64,000 nucleotides of DNA, from assembly GCA_963931865.1 (NCBI GenBank), contig OZ007517.1, forward strand, positions 186,001 through 250,000. Direction: 5' to 3'. This stretch comes from Axinella damicornis (lineage: Eukaryota > Porifera > Demospongiae > Axinellida > Axinellidae). Below the pieces are notes generated by a model. The model was not told the DNA's origin, did not search any database, and saw only the letters and a list, made by a program, of their open reading frames with translations. Positions 27,301 through 36,900 of the stretch are shown here, in pieces. Made by a program: the position numbers and the translations under genes. Each line of letters begins with the position of its first letter. Positions within the stretch are counted from its first letter, which is position 1.

Positions 27301-29127
27301 GAGCTGTTTGATGGTGAATTCCTCCACGTCACGATCCACGACGTCGTGGCAGTTCGAACACAGCCACATGCCATTCGTAGCGCTTGTGCGGTCCTCAGCG
27401 GACATGTCCGGGTCGAATCGGGGCCCACCCGGGGCTGCCGCAGCGATGTGGGCAGCTTGACCGATGTTGCGGTACCTAGTCGGATTGTTCGTGACCGGAC
27501 CGAATGTCGCCGCTCCACATCTACAGCATTTTCCTCCTGCGCGTTTGTAGAGGATCGCGATGGCACTCTGCGTAAAATTATCTCGCCGCGATTTGTGTGC
27601 CATTTTTTCAACACTTTCGCGCCATAAGCGCTTCCGTAAATTAAAATATTCTAGTATACTGGTAATATCCGGAACGTCCAACTGACGTCTTAGTCTCGTT
27701 CCCAGACCGTCTGGGAACGAGACTGAGAGACGTCTGCATTTTGTCTATGGTATACAACTATACCATATTTTCACAGATAGCTGATGCACGGGAGATGAAA
27801 CGTATACTAGAAGAAAAGGCAAAGGAAGAGGTACAATTACATCAGATACACTCTTAGTCTTGGTACCAGACCCTCGCATGCGGGAGGGTCTGGTACCGAG
27901 ACTAATACACTCTATGAACTGTTGCATCTACTATAAGTTTGAAACTTTCACCCATGAATCAGTGGTAATGTATGTTTGTAATTTAGGAGGAGGCATCAAC
28001 AAGTATTGGGTTTGGGACCACTGATTCCAGCAGTGAGGCTCAGCTAGTGAGTTTGCAGTCTTCTAGATTGATTGGACGAACAATAACGAGTGCACTTTGT
28101 TTTGCAGACTGCAGTGAAAGATGTTCCAGTAAATGACATTAGTCACTTGGTCAGAAAACGGGTGAGCATGTAAATGAGACCACATACTACTGGGCCGCTC
28201 CTCATCGTCCACCTGACTCCCTGAAACCAACCACTTCATTAACTAGAGATGTTCATAGAACACATACCCCGCGCGGAACGTCTACAGGATACAGTGCAGC
28301 TACAATCGACGTGACATCTCTGACGATCGCATCGAACAAGTGCTATCGCGTATACTGTGTTCGTGTATGGCCATATCCAAGGTGTGGGAGTGACCGCTTA
28401 CCGTATAGTATATACAACAACGTGCATATTGTGAAGTTGAAGAGGTGGGGCCAAACGTTACGAATAATAGGAAATAGCTGGAAAAACAGCCTAAACAAAG
28501 CGCCTTGACTTCAGTCAGGTACACATAGAGCAGTTTTTTGCTATTTGCTATTGTTTGACTCCCTTTCGATGGTTTATGAGGGTCTATGTGGAAAAAGTTC
28601 AATATTTTTGGCCTGACAGACAGACGACTGACTGACTGACTGACTGACAGACGACTGACGGACAAAACCGATTGCTTAACCCCGCTTCGCGCATGCGCGC
28701 GCGGGGTAATAATAAATGATGATAAAATATGCTGACAAAGCATCCTGCTTTGGGCTAGTCAGGGCTGTTTTACATTAAAACCCCCACTGTCGGCATCAGA
28801 TCCTGCAGTGTGATATGAATAGCTGGCCTAATTAATGACAAGTGAAATATTAGAAATTGTAGTATGGTAGAAGCAGGTACGCGATTAGGGATAGGAAGGG
28901 GGAGTTACTGGAAGAGGGAACAGAACTTTAAAGTTTTGTTTGTATTAGTAGCGACCCACTCAGCATTCTAGAGTGTGTTTGCCCTTCCTCATCTCTAGCC
29001 TGCAGATGAACAAGCAAGTGGAGACACAATGGCGAAACGTCTTCGCACTGAAAATGGAGAGGAAGAGTTTGTTGGGGACACTGCAAACAAACTTGAAGCT
29101 AACAGTGCACCGACTGCTGAGCAGTAG
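24322..29127 (+). CDS. NASP: NASP histone chaperone (SHNi-TPR family)
   Basis: Nuclear chaperone for H3-H4 and linker histones. Exon 1 starts MEEPHQETEKQK (24322). Exon 2 has the first TPR (GELMAEGKRCLAAGDASGA), and the next has YGQLARELAEPYYLYGKALL. A disordered acidic insert (SSDEEEDQQEEEG) interrupts the TPR array, as in NASP. The second TPR block follows: LKLAWEMLELARVI, LKLADVSLALGEVSLES, ACLQLREFVLEATDRRLAEV, HFSLGLAYSLAKRADNAVE and EYKNAKKVLEMRK. Next come a coiled coil (VEEVKELEGLLPDIDSK), the conserved DISHLVRKR, and the tail ending ANSAPTAEQ at 29127. The intron 26375-27775 contains an antisense nuclease gene. The donor of one exon (26059) is tandemly duplicated. Several foldback or TIR elements lie in introns. 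The RTK gene starts 147 bp downstream. Confidence 0.95.
24885..24958. mobile_element. Foldback element in a NASP intron
   Basis: Starts tagcctcatttctgggccc and ends gggcctgggaacgagttt, so it has the foldback-family termini around a 40-bp interior. The flanks share only ttgct. Confidence 0.5.
26488..27603 (-). CDS. HNH endonuclease nested antisense in a NASP intron
   Basis: Two-exon gene (27603-27241 and 27162-26488, phase-0 GT-AG intron), about 345 residues, entirely inside a NASP intron on the other strand. The N-terminal 120 residues form an HNH nuclease domain of a type common in bacteria: the first zinc pair C26/C29 (GGKCCRCG), the conserved run QAAHIAAAAPGGPRFDPDMS with H52, N77 in ATNGMWLC, the second pair C82/C85, and H86 in SNCHDVVDRD. 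All catalytic and zinc positions are present, so it looks functional. The C-terminal 220 residues look helical and charged and match no family I know. A Met at 27681 would add 26 residues, but that segment is AT-rich and outside the domain, so I prefer 27603. I infer horizontal origin from bacteria, followed by intron gain. Substrate and role are unknown. Confidence 0.8.
27691..27726. mobile_element. 36-bp foldback element
   Basis: Near-perfect palindrome with arms agtctcgttcccagac and gtctgggaacgagact. The flanks share gacgtct (7 bp exact). It sits about 90 bp upstream of the nuclease start codon. Confidence 0.7.
27856..27905. mobile_element. 50-bp foldback element with perfect 9-bp target duplication
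   Basis: Arms tagtcttggtaccagaccct and agggtctggtaccgagacta around a 10-bp centre. The sequence atacactct directly borders both ends (27847-27855 and 27906-27914). It lies in a NASP intron. Confidence 0.8.
28265..28708. mobile_element. About 444-bp element with short inverted ends
   Basis: Ends taccccgcgcg and cgcgcggggta are exact inverted repeats. Inside is an actg/acag simple repeat (about 28614-28655) and, near the right end, a GCGCATGCGC palindrome. No coding capacity. It occupies the last intron of NASP. Confidence 0.5.
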
Positions 29128-29274
29128 TGTTCATTGTGCTGACAGATAGGAACTATCTCAGTCCACACCCCCGCTTTGTACCGTATTCATATTGTTCCTT
29201 GTCAGCATTCATTCCAGGTTGTAATAACAATTCACTTGATGATTTACATTTTAGCTGAGTAGGCTGCGTCTTCG

Positions 29275-31187
29275 TTGGCGATAACTGCTCGACAGGGGAG
29301 GATGCTTTTCCTAGCGCTGCTGTTTGCTGCGTTGCTTGCTAGTCACAGAGTGCTGGGGGAGGGGTGCCCCACATTGGCAGCACAGTTGGGGGACCCTGCT
29401 GCACTGGATATAACCAACGTTGGTGTGTATCTCGATCCGCAAGACCAACTGCTTCAGGGAGGTGAGGCACTAAGTGTTTTGTGCGTGTAGAGGTACAATT
29501 TAGCCCCTCCCCCATGCCCACCCCTGCAGTGCTTCCATTCCGTGTTGATCTAGTTTCCAGGGGGGTGGTGTTGCAATACTTCTCCTCAGTGGCGGCCCTG
29601 CAGCAGTTTGCTGCTCTAGTCCCCACCCTCCCTGCATCCCTCTCCACCATCCCCCTCCACATCAGCCACACCAACTCCTCACAATCGACTGTAAGTTCAA
29701 CAGGTTGGGGGCAATTAGTCTTGTTTCTAGTCCCATGGGCCATGCAGCAACCCCAGCAGGGATCCCTTGCAGTATCACTCTGAGCGAGGGGATGCTACAA
29801 ACGACCCTTGCTGGGGTTGTTTGGATCTGGGAACAAGACTAACCATCAATGGCATCGTTTCTAAGACACAGACAATTGGATAGTATAAAATTATGTTGGT
29901 GCTGTCCACTGATGCTGCAAATAGACGATTACACCATCAGCTAAATTATGTTGGTTCACCTGGAAGCCTTGTGGAAATGATTATCATATCTATTGTGTCC
30001 GAAATCCTCCGTCTCGCCATGGCTGCATAGGTAGATGGGTATGAACATGAAACCACTATCAGCAAGCTAGTAAAATAAAGTGTCTGGAATTTCTGCCTGT
30101 CTGGAACTCCTCAGTGAATACTGCTGATCATGTGATGTGGCTGTTCCTTGATTGCAGCTGCACTATGCCATGAGTGTATGGTCGCTGGATAGCACAGTCT
30201 CCCCACCAGCCTGTCCCAGTCCAGACATGGGAATCCTTCAACCTGGAGTTGACCAGAGTCAGTATGCAGTAGACTGATGACTTCATCCTCTGATCATGGG
30301 CTGAGTGTACGTTTATTTCCCTCCAGCAATCCACGTAGCCATGGGCTGCAGCGTGTCTGGGGTGGTCAACATGCAGCTGTGTATCACCGTGGGAACACAG
30401 TCATTCTCCGTGCTCAATGGAACATACCACACTTTTGCGTTGTACTTCCCCAGGATGTGCGAAGGTGTGCCCCATCCCAGAATGAGGTCATACATAATAA
30501 GTTTATGTACAGACACTCTTCCACAGGGTCAACTCGGAGTTTGTGCACCATTCAGACGGATGTTGTTCCAGGAGAGCTCTGTTTGACCGTCAACCAAACT
30601 GTTGACCTCATTAACTACCCAGAGGGGGAGTGGTCACTACTCCTTAGTAAGTGCAGCTGATGACCTGTTTGTCGCAGTCTACATATTATAACATGTTACA
30701 CTCTTCCTCGGCCTCAGATATTTTTGCTCGCACCCAACGAGGATACTGTGTGGTGGATGCTACTAGTACTACTGGGAATGGGCTTGCCATTATCGTAACC
30801 GACCCAACATTCAACCGCAACTTCCCGATTGCCGAGGTCTTTCCCCAGCTGGAAATGTATATAGGGAAATCAAGCAGCAGTTCTTCACCTGTGAGTCAGT
30901 ACATTAATTATAGGGACAATGGTTTTTGTTTGGAGGGGCACATGCCTCTGTCAGACTCAGTGAGTATATGCATGAGGGTGTATTCAAACACTCCGCGTAT
31001 GTGATCATGTGATTGGTTTCGTGCTTCTGCAGGTTGCATACTCTGTAGGCTATGAGGTTGACGCAACAGTTCTGGATCAACCTTACCTGGTTGAGGGTAA
31101 CCAAGGGATCTCTACCACTGATCAGAAAGGTAAGCAGCTGAACGTCATCTTACAGCAAGCAAATTATACCCACGTCTTCTCTGCTCC

Positions 31188-31218
<31 letters not shown>

Positions 31219-32758
31219 ACCACCTCAGCCGTGGCGCTGGTCCTGCCATGCCGCAATCCTGGACTCACAGAAGTATTCATCAATTTCAACGTCTCCTCCC
31301 TTCTTGGTGGAACACTGTACCGCAAGGATTTCAATTTCTACTTCTACCGCAACTGCACACCAGCAAGTACGTACAGACAATCAGTGGTCCAAGTGTGTGC
31401 TTGCATAGCTCTTAGCCGTCATTAAATCTGACCATGCAGATGCAACCCTAGATGTGGAGCAGGCCTCCCAGCTTGGTGTGACGGTGGGCGTCCCAGTGTC
31501 CATGTTCCTCCTCGTCCTCCTCATCACTGGTATGGTCGTCGCCGTCATGGTCAGTTTCACAAGGAGGTACCGGAAGAGAGCACACAATATTTCACAACAC
31601 CTGGAGCTCCAGATGATGTCCAGCAATGCTTACCTCCAGAAAACCTTTACAGACCCTTTTGGGTTTCTACGAGATCACGACATTGAGTACAACTATGTCA
31701 GCATTGAGGTAGTTGGTGAACTCGGGGAGGGGTGCTTCGGGAGGGTGTTCAAGGCTCGAGCACCGGGGATCAGGCGAGGCAACTACATTCCTGAGGAGTT
31801 TGTGGCAGTCAAGACACTCAAGCAAGATGCCCAGACAGACCTCCTGGAGGAATTCTGCAAGGAGGTGAAGACGTGCATGCAGTTTGAACACGAAAACGTC
31901 ATACGACTGATCGGGGTGTGCACAGAGTCCATCCAAAAGTGCATGATCTTTGAGTACATGGACCTGGGTGGCCTGGACAGCCTCCTCAGACTCTCCGATC
32001 CTCAGAGCCCAGACTACCCAGGTCCTGGTTCCGTGCAGCTCATCACTCCCGACTTGTTCTCACACTGCATACTGCAAGTGGCGAATGGGCTTGCCTACCT
32101 AGCCAGACTGAGGTTCATACACAGAGACATTGCAACCAGAAATTGCCTCATCAATCACAACCTGGTTGTCAAGATTGCAGACTTTGGAATGTCCCGACAA
32201 GCGAACAACATGGACTACTACCGCATCGGCAGTGCCAAGTCTTTCCTTCCGGTCCGATGGATGCCCCCTGAGGCACTGCTGTACGGGAAGTTCACGGTAA
32301 AGAGTGACGTGTGGAGTTTTGGAGTGCTCATGTGGGAGGTGTACACGTTCGGTCACCAGCCATATTCTGGGAGCTCAAACTACGAAGTGATTGACCGGAT
32401 CAAGGAGGGGAGGATTCTGGAATGCCCTGAGCTATGCCCAGCATCCATCTATGACATTATGAAAAGCTGCTGGACTCGAGTGCCTTCGCGGAGGACAGAG
32501 ATGGGTGACATATTGGAAAGGCTTGACCAGCTTGTAAGGAGCAGTGCGGTTGTCAAGGATGGCTATGTTCAGATGCTTCCAGGGACGAAGGGCTACTTGA
32601 ACATGATGTTTGGAACTGTGGCCCCAGAGGAGGAAGTAGAGGAGAATCGGAAGGTTTCACAGATGCTGGGTGAGAACAAATTTCAGGACTTGAAAAGGAG
32701 AGAAAACAGAGAATTGGAAACAGGAGATTCCGAAATGGATGCTGACTCAACAAATTAG
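29275..32758 (+). CDS. Receptor tyrosine kinase, single-pass
   Basis: About nine exons. Exon 1 encodes a signal peptide (MLFLALLFAALLASHRVLG after MAITARQGR). Exons 2-8 give an ectodomain of roughly 350 residues with scattered cysteines and no Ig, FN3, discoidin or cysteine-rich Frizzled domain that I can recognise. The last exon (31441-32758) alone encodes the transmembrane helix (SMFLLVLLITGMVVAVMV) and the whole kinase. Kinase motifs are intact: GEGCFGRVF, the VAVK lysine, HRDIATRNCL, ADFGMSR, an activation-loop YY, and LPVRWMPPEALLYGKFTVKS, then a short charged tail. The kinase resembles the DDR/TRK/ROR/MuSK group, but the orthologue is uncertain. AATAAA at 32774 ends the gene. It starts only 147 bp after the NASP stop. 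Confidence 0.9.
29716..29841. mobile_element. 126-bp foldback element
   Basis: Arms of about 45 bp (tagtcttgtttctagtccca at one end, ctgggaacaagacta at the other; inner caaccccagca and tgctggggttg) form a long hairpin in an RTK intron. It is a longer relative of the tiny foldback elements. Confidence 0.65.
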
Positions 32759-32773
32759 AGTGAAGTCTGCGTG

Positions 32774-32779
32774 AATAAA
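32774..32779 (+). terminator. AATAAA polyadenylation signal of the RTK gene
   Basis: AATAAA lies 16 bp after the RTK stop codon and only 42 bp before the end of the convergent PET100 gene. Confidence 0.6.
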
Positions 32780-32820
32780 TACATTTGTGTGGTGGAATAT
32801 TCTAATCAAACTGATCTGTT

Positions 32821-33742
32821 TCATGTTCCCTGGGCCTCCTCGTCTTTCTGTGCTTTCCTCCTCTTCCTCCTCTCCTCCTTCATCGTTAACCTCAGCTCCT
32901 CGTTCTCCTCCAGGGAGAGAGGGGGTCGCTGGAGGTGGGGATAATAATGCATGTGTATTGTTCAGAGCTGTTGGACTGTGATTCATTCCACCACCAAGTA
33001 GTTGCCATAAGCATCCATTACACTGACATACATGGCTGGCTATTAAACTCAAGAAAAATCTAACTTTAGATGCAGGACTCCATAGAACACTTTATACTTA
33101 AGGGATGGAATCTGCATAACTATTGGGGAAAGGGTTCAAGACATAGGGGTGCTTATGGTCTTGTGAATGTTGGACGACATCACCATAAACTTACATTTCC
33201 CTCAGGGTACAGTATCCTCTGCGGAAAGTGAAACAGTGTAGTAGTGAATGTCAAATTATTATACGTAACTATCTCCCGATGGTACGATTTACTATAATAT
33301 TATTATGTGCATGGTTTAGCATTGGTCTCAGTCCCAGATCTCAGTGCGGATCACTGGGCGATCCACACTGGCTGAGACTAGTCCATTGGTCTCAGTCCTG
33401 GATCACTGGGCGATCCACACTGGCTGAGACTAGTCCAGTGTCCGTCTAGCTGCTAGCCCCTCTCGGCCCGGCCGGTCAAGCGGGCGGAGAGGGGCTAGCG
33501 GCTAGTCCAGTCCAGTCTGTGTGTTGTGTATGTGTGCAGGGGGTCTATATACCCTCTTGTTGGCAACCCTCTTCTCAAAGAACTCGGGGAGATTGAAATA
33601 ATAGAACACAGCCACTGGGAAGAACACATAGATGGTCATCTGGAGGAGAGAGAAAAGGCGGCATCTACTGGCTGGATGATGAGTCGGAGAGAAATGAGCT
33701 CACCCGCATCAGTTCTATCCCGTTTCCAAAACTCTTGCCCAT
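32821..33742 (-). CDS. PET100: PET100, cytochrome c oxidase assembly factor
   Basis: Small mitochondrial inner-membrane protein that helps assemble complex IV. Four minus-strand exons join in phase: MGKSFGNGIELMR (from 33742), then TIYVFFPVAVFYYFNLPEFF with EKRVANKR, a very short exon RILYPEGN (about 33215-33190), and RPPLSLEENEELRLTMKEE followed by a basic tail ending EEAQGT (stop at 32821). About 85 residues; human PET100 is 73. The hydrophobic helix followed by an aromatic-acidic FFE and a Lys/Arg-rich coiled coil matches the family. The 24-nt exon is the least certain part. It is head-to-head with RNF17, 169 bp apart. Confidence 0.85.
33321..33436. repeat. Tandem pair of foldback-like units
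   Basis: Two copies (33321-33384 and 33385-33436), each starting attggtctcagtcc and ending ggctgagactagtcc, so each can fold back. The first has a 12-bp insertion. They lie in a PET100 intron. Confidence 0.7.
33452..33499. repeat. GC-rich hairpin
   Basis: Perfect 13-bp arms gctagcccctctc and gagaggggctagc around a GC-rich loop, just after the tandem foldback pair. Flanking tagtccag sequences recur nearby. Confidence 0.6.
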
Positions 33743-33911
33743 GATTCGCTTGACACCTCCACTTCTGCGGTGGGCTTCAATTGGAACGTACACAGACACC
33801 GCACAATTACAAACCTTTGATCCTAGCCGCCGCACGTGGAAGTGCACATATATATAAACAGCTGTTATACTGCGAGTGATATAGAGAGGGCGCGTACGTG
33901 TTCAACGGTGG

Positions 33912-36900
33912 ATGATGGACTTTGAGCAGAGCCCAGGCTGTCAGAACTGTCTGAAGCTGTACGCACTCAAAGGTATGAGCTGGTCCAATCATAGATAATA
34001 GAGACGTTACGTCTCTATTATCTATGGTCCAATCAGCCTAGCTCTGAGATGAAGAAGGCATTGTCTGACAATTTAATAAGTGGGATAGAGTATACTCTAT
34101 TATCTATGGTGGGAGTGTACATTATGCATTGTGACATCTGTTTTCTGAAGTGAATGTTTATGGCTGCTCTCAAACCTATTCTGCAGATGACCGGCACCTC
34201 CCTCTCCTCCTGGTGTGCGGCCACAGCTTCTGCAGCAGTTGCCTCTCGGTCATGGGGAGGACGCAGAAGCATTCTTGGCACATCAAGTGCCCGGAGTGTA
34301 ATGTGAGGGTCACAAGAGGGGTTGGATCAGTGAGGGTCGCAGGAGGGGTAGCTACAGAGCTGGATCAGTGAGGGTTGCAGGAGGGATAGCTACAGAGCTG
34401 GATCAGTGAGGGTCGCAGGAGGGATATAGCTACAGAGTTGGATCAGTGAGGGTTGGGGAGGGATATAGCTACAGAGTTGGATCAGTGAGGGTCGCAGGAG
34501 GGGTAGCTACAGAGCTGGATCAGTGAGGGTCGCAGGAGGGGTAGCTACAGAGCTGGATCAGTGAGGGTCGCAGGAGGGGTAGCTACAGAGCTGGATCAGT
34601 GAGGGTCGCAGGAGGGGTAGCTACAGAGCTGGATCAGTGAGGGTTGCAGGAGGGATAGCTATAGAGTTGGATCAGTGAGGGCCGCAGGAGGCCTAGGGGT
34701 AGCTACAGAGCTGGATCAGTGAGGGTCGCAGGAGGGGTAGCTACAGAGCTGGATCAGGAGGGTCGCAGGAGGGGTAGCTACAGAGTTGGATCAGTGAGGG
34801 CCGCAGGAGGGGTAGCTACAGAGCTGGATCAGTGAGGGTTGCAGGAGGGATAGCTACAGAGCTGGATCAGTGAGGGTTGCAGGAGGGGTAGCTACCGAGC
34901 TGGATCAGTGAGGGTCGCAGGAGGGAGAGTTGGATCAGTGAGGGGTGCGGGAGGGATAGCTACACAGCTGGATCAGTGAGGGTCGCAGGAGGGATAGCTA
35001 CAGAGCTGGATCAGTGAGGGTCGCAGGAGGGGTAGCTACAGAGTTGGATCAGTGAGGGTTGCAGGAGGGGTAGCTACAGAGCTGGATCAGTGAGGGTCGC
35101 AGGAGGGGTAGCTACAGAGTTGGATCAGTGAGGGTTGCAGGAGGGATAGCTACAGAGTTGGATCAGTGAGGAGTTGGATCAGTGAGGGTCGCAAGGGGTA
35201 GCTACAGAGTTGGATCAGTGAGGGTTGCAGGAGGGGTAGCTACAGAGCTGGATCAGTGAGGGTCGCAGGAGGGATAGCTACAGAGCTGGATCAGTGAGGG
35301 TCGCAGGAGGGGTAGCTACAGAGTTGGATCAGTGAGGGTTGCAGGAGGGATAGCTACAGAGTTGGATCAGTGAGGGTTGCAGGAGGGATAGCTACAGAGT
35401 TGGATCAGTGAGGGTCGCAGGAGGGGTAGCTACAGAGTTGGATCAGTGAGGGTTGCAGGAGGGGTAGCTACAGAGTTGGATCAGTGAGGGTTGCAGGAGG
35501 GGTAGCTACAGAGCTGGATCAGTGAGGGTCGCAGGAGGGGTAGCTACAGAGTTGGATCAGTGAGGGTTGCAGGAGGGATAGCTACAGAGTTGGATCAGTG
35601 AGGGTTGCAGGAGGGGTAGCTACAGAGCTGGATCAGTGAGGGTCGCAGGAGGGATAGCTACAGAGCTGGATCAGTGAGGGTCGCAGGAGGGGTAGCTACA
35701 GAGTTGGATCAGTGAGGGTTGCAGGAGGGATAGCTACAGAGTTGGATCAGTGAGGGTTGCAGGAGGGATAGCTACAGAGTTGGATCAGTGAGGAGTTGGA
35801 TCAGTGAAGGTCGCAGGGGTAGCTACAGAGCTGGATCAGTGAGGGTTGCAGGAGGGGTAGCTGCAGAGCTTGATCAGGGAGGGTCACAGGAGGGATAGCT
35901 ACAGAGCTGGATCAGTGAGGGTCGCAGGAGGGGTAGCTACAGAGCTGGATCAGTGAGGGTTGGGGAGGGATATAGCTACAGAGTTGGATCAGTGAGGGTC
36001 GCAGGAGGGGTAGCTACAGAGTTGGATCAGTGAGGGTTGCAGGAGGGGTAGCTACAGAGCTGGATCGGTGGGGGTCGCAGGAGGGGCAACTGCACCAATT
36101 ATTCACTCTTCCCTCCCCCGACAGGTCCCAACCAAGTTTTCCCCTGAACGTGATATCCTGGAGCAGCTGCCTCCCAACCTCTACCTGTTGGGGCTGATGC
36201 TGGCCAGGCAGCTGGGGCTCAGGAGGTGAGGGGGGGGGGGGCACCAGGAGCAGCAGTAGTTGATGCAGATTCCTGACAATACATGTACATGATCATTTGC
36301 CGAGTTCACCTATCACCCCCCCCCCCCCCCCCCCCCCTCACTCCCAGGGTTCCCTCCACCAGCCCAGTAATGACCTCAGCTTTGCAAGGGGGCTATAGGC
36401 AGCTGAGCATCCCCTCGCCTGCACAGGAGAAACCAGCTGGTTGGTCAACCTCTTCACACACGCCTTTCTCTTATTTGCACACCTGTGTGTTCTGTGTTCC
36501 CCCCCTCAACAGCTGAACCTGGCCAGCTGGTGTTGTTTACCGAACCTCTATCCCAGTTTTTCCCATGTATTAGTGAAAAGCTGATGTGAGAAGAATTACC
36601 TTGTTGATTATGTGGTAGCTGGGTTCATTATTACTGAGGTGTAAATGAGTGTAAATTGAATACAGCTGAAATTTTTCTGTAGGAGGCTAGACCATGGCTA
36701 GCTCCCAGTTTTGTGTACTCACTGTTGATACCACTGGGACAACCACACAATGGCCACTGGCTCACCATGGCAACGGTCTCCTTGTTTCCACAGTTGAGGA
36801 ACCTTGTGAGGAGTGTGGAGTCTGCCCTGCCACAGCCAAGTGCTTGCAGTGCGTGGGTCTATACTGTGAGACATGCTTCAAAGTAGGTCAATCACCTCTC

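Noticed and set aside
27604..27681. An upstream ATG adding 26 residues to the HNH nuclease
   Set aside because: It lies in AT-rich sequence outside the domain, while the ATG at 27603 is followed at once by the basic start of the domain. It cannot be excluded.
34326..36088. Regular 38-bp repeats resembling a CRISPR array
   Set aside because: The units are directly adjacent with no unique spacers, and they lie in an intron of a eukaryotic gene. It is a minisatellite.
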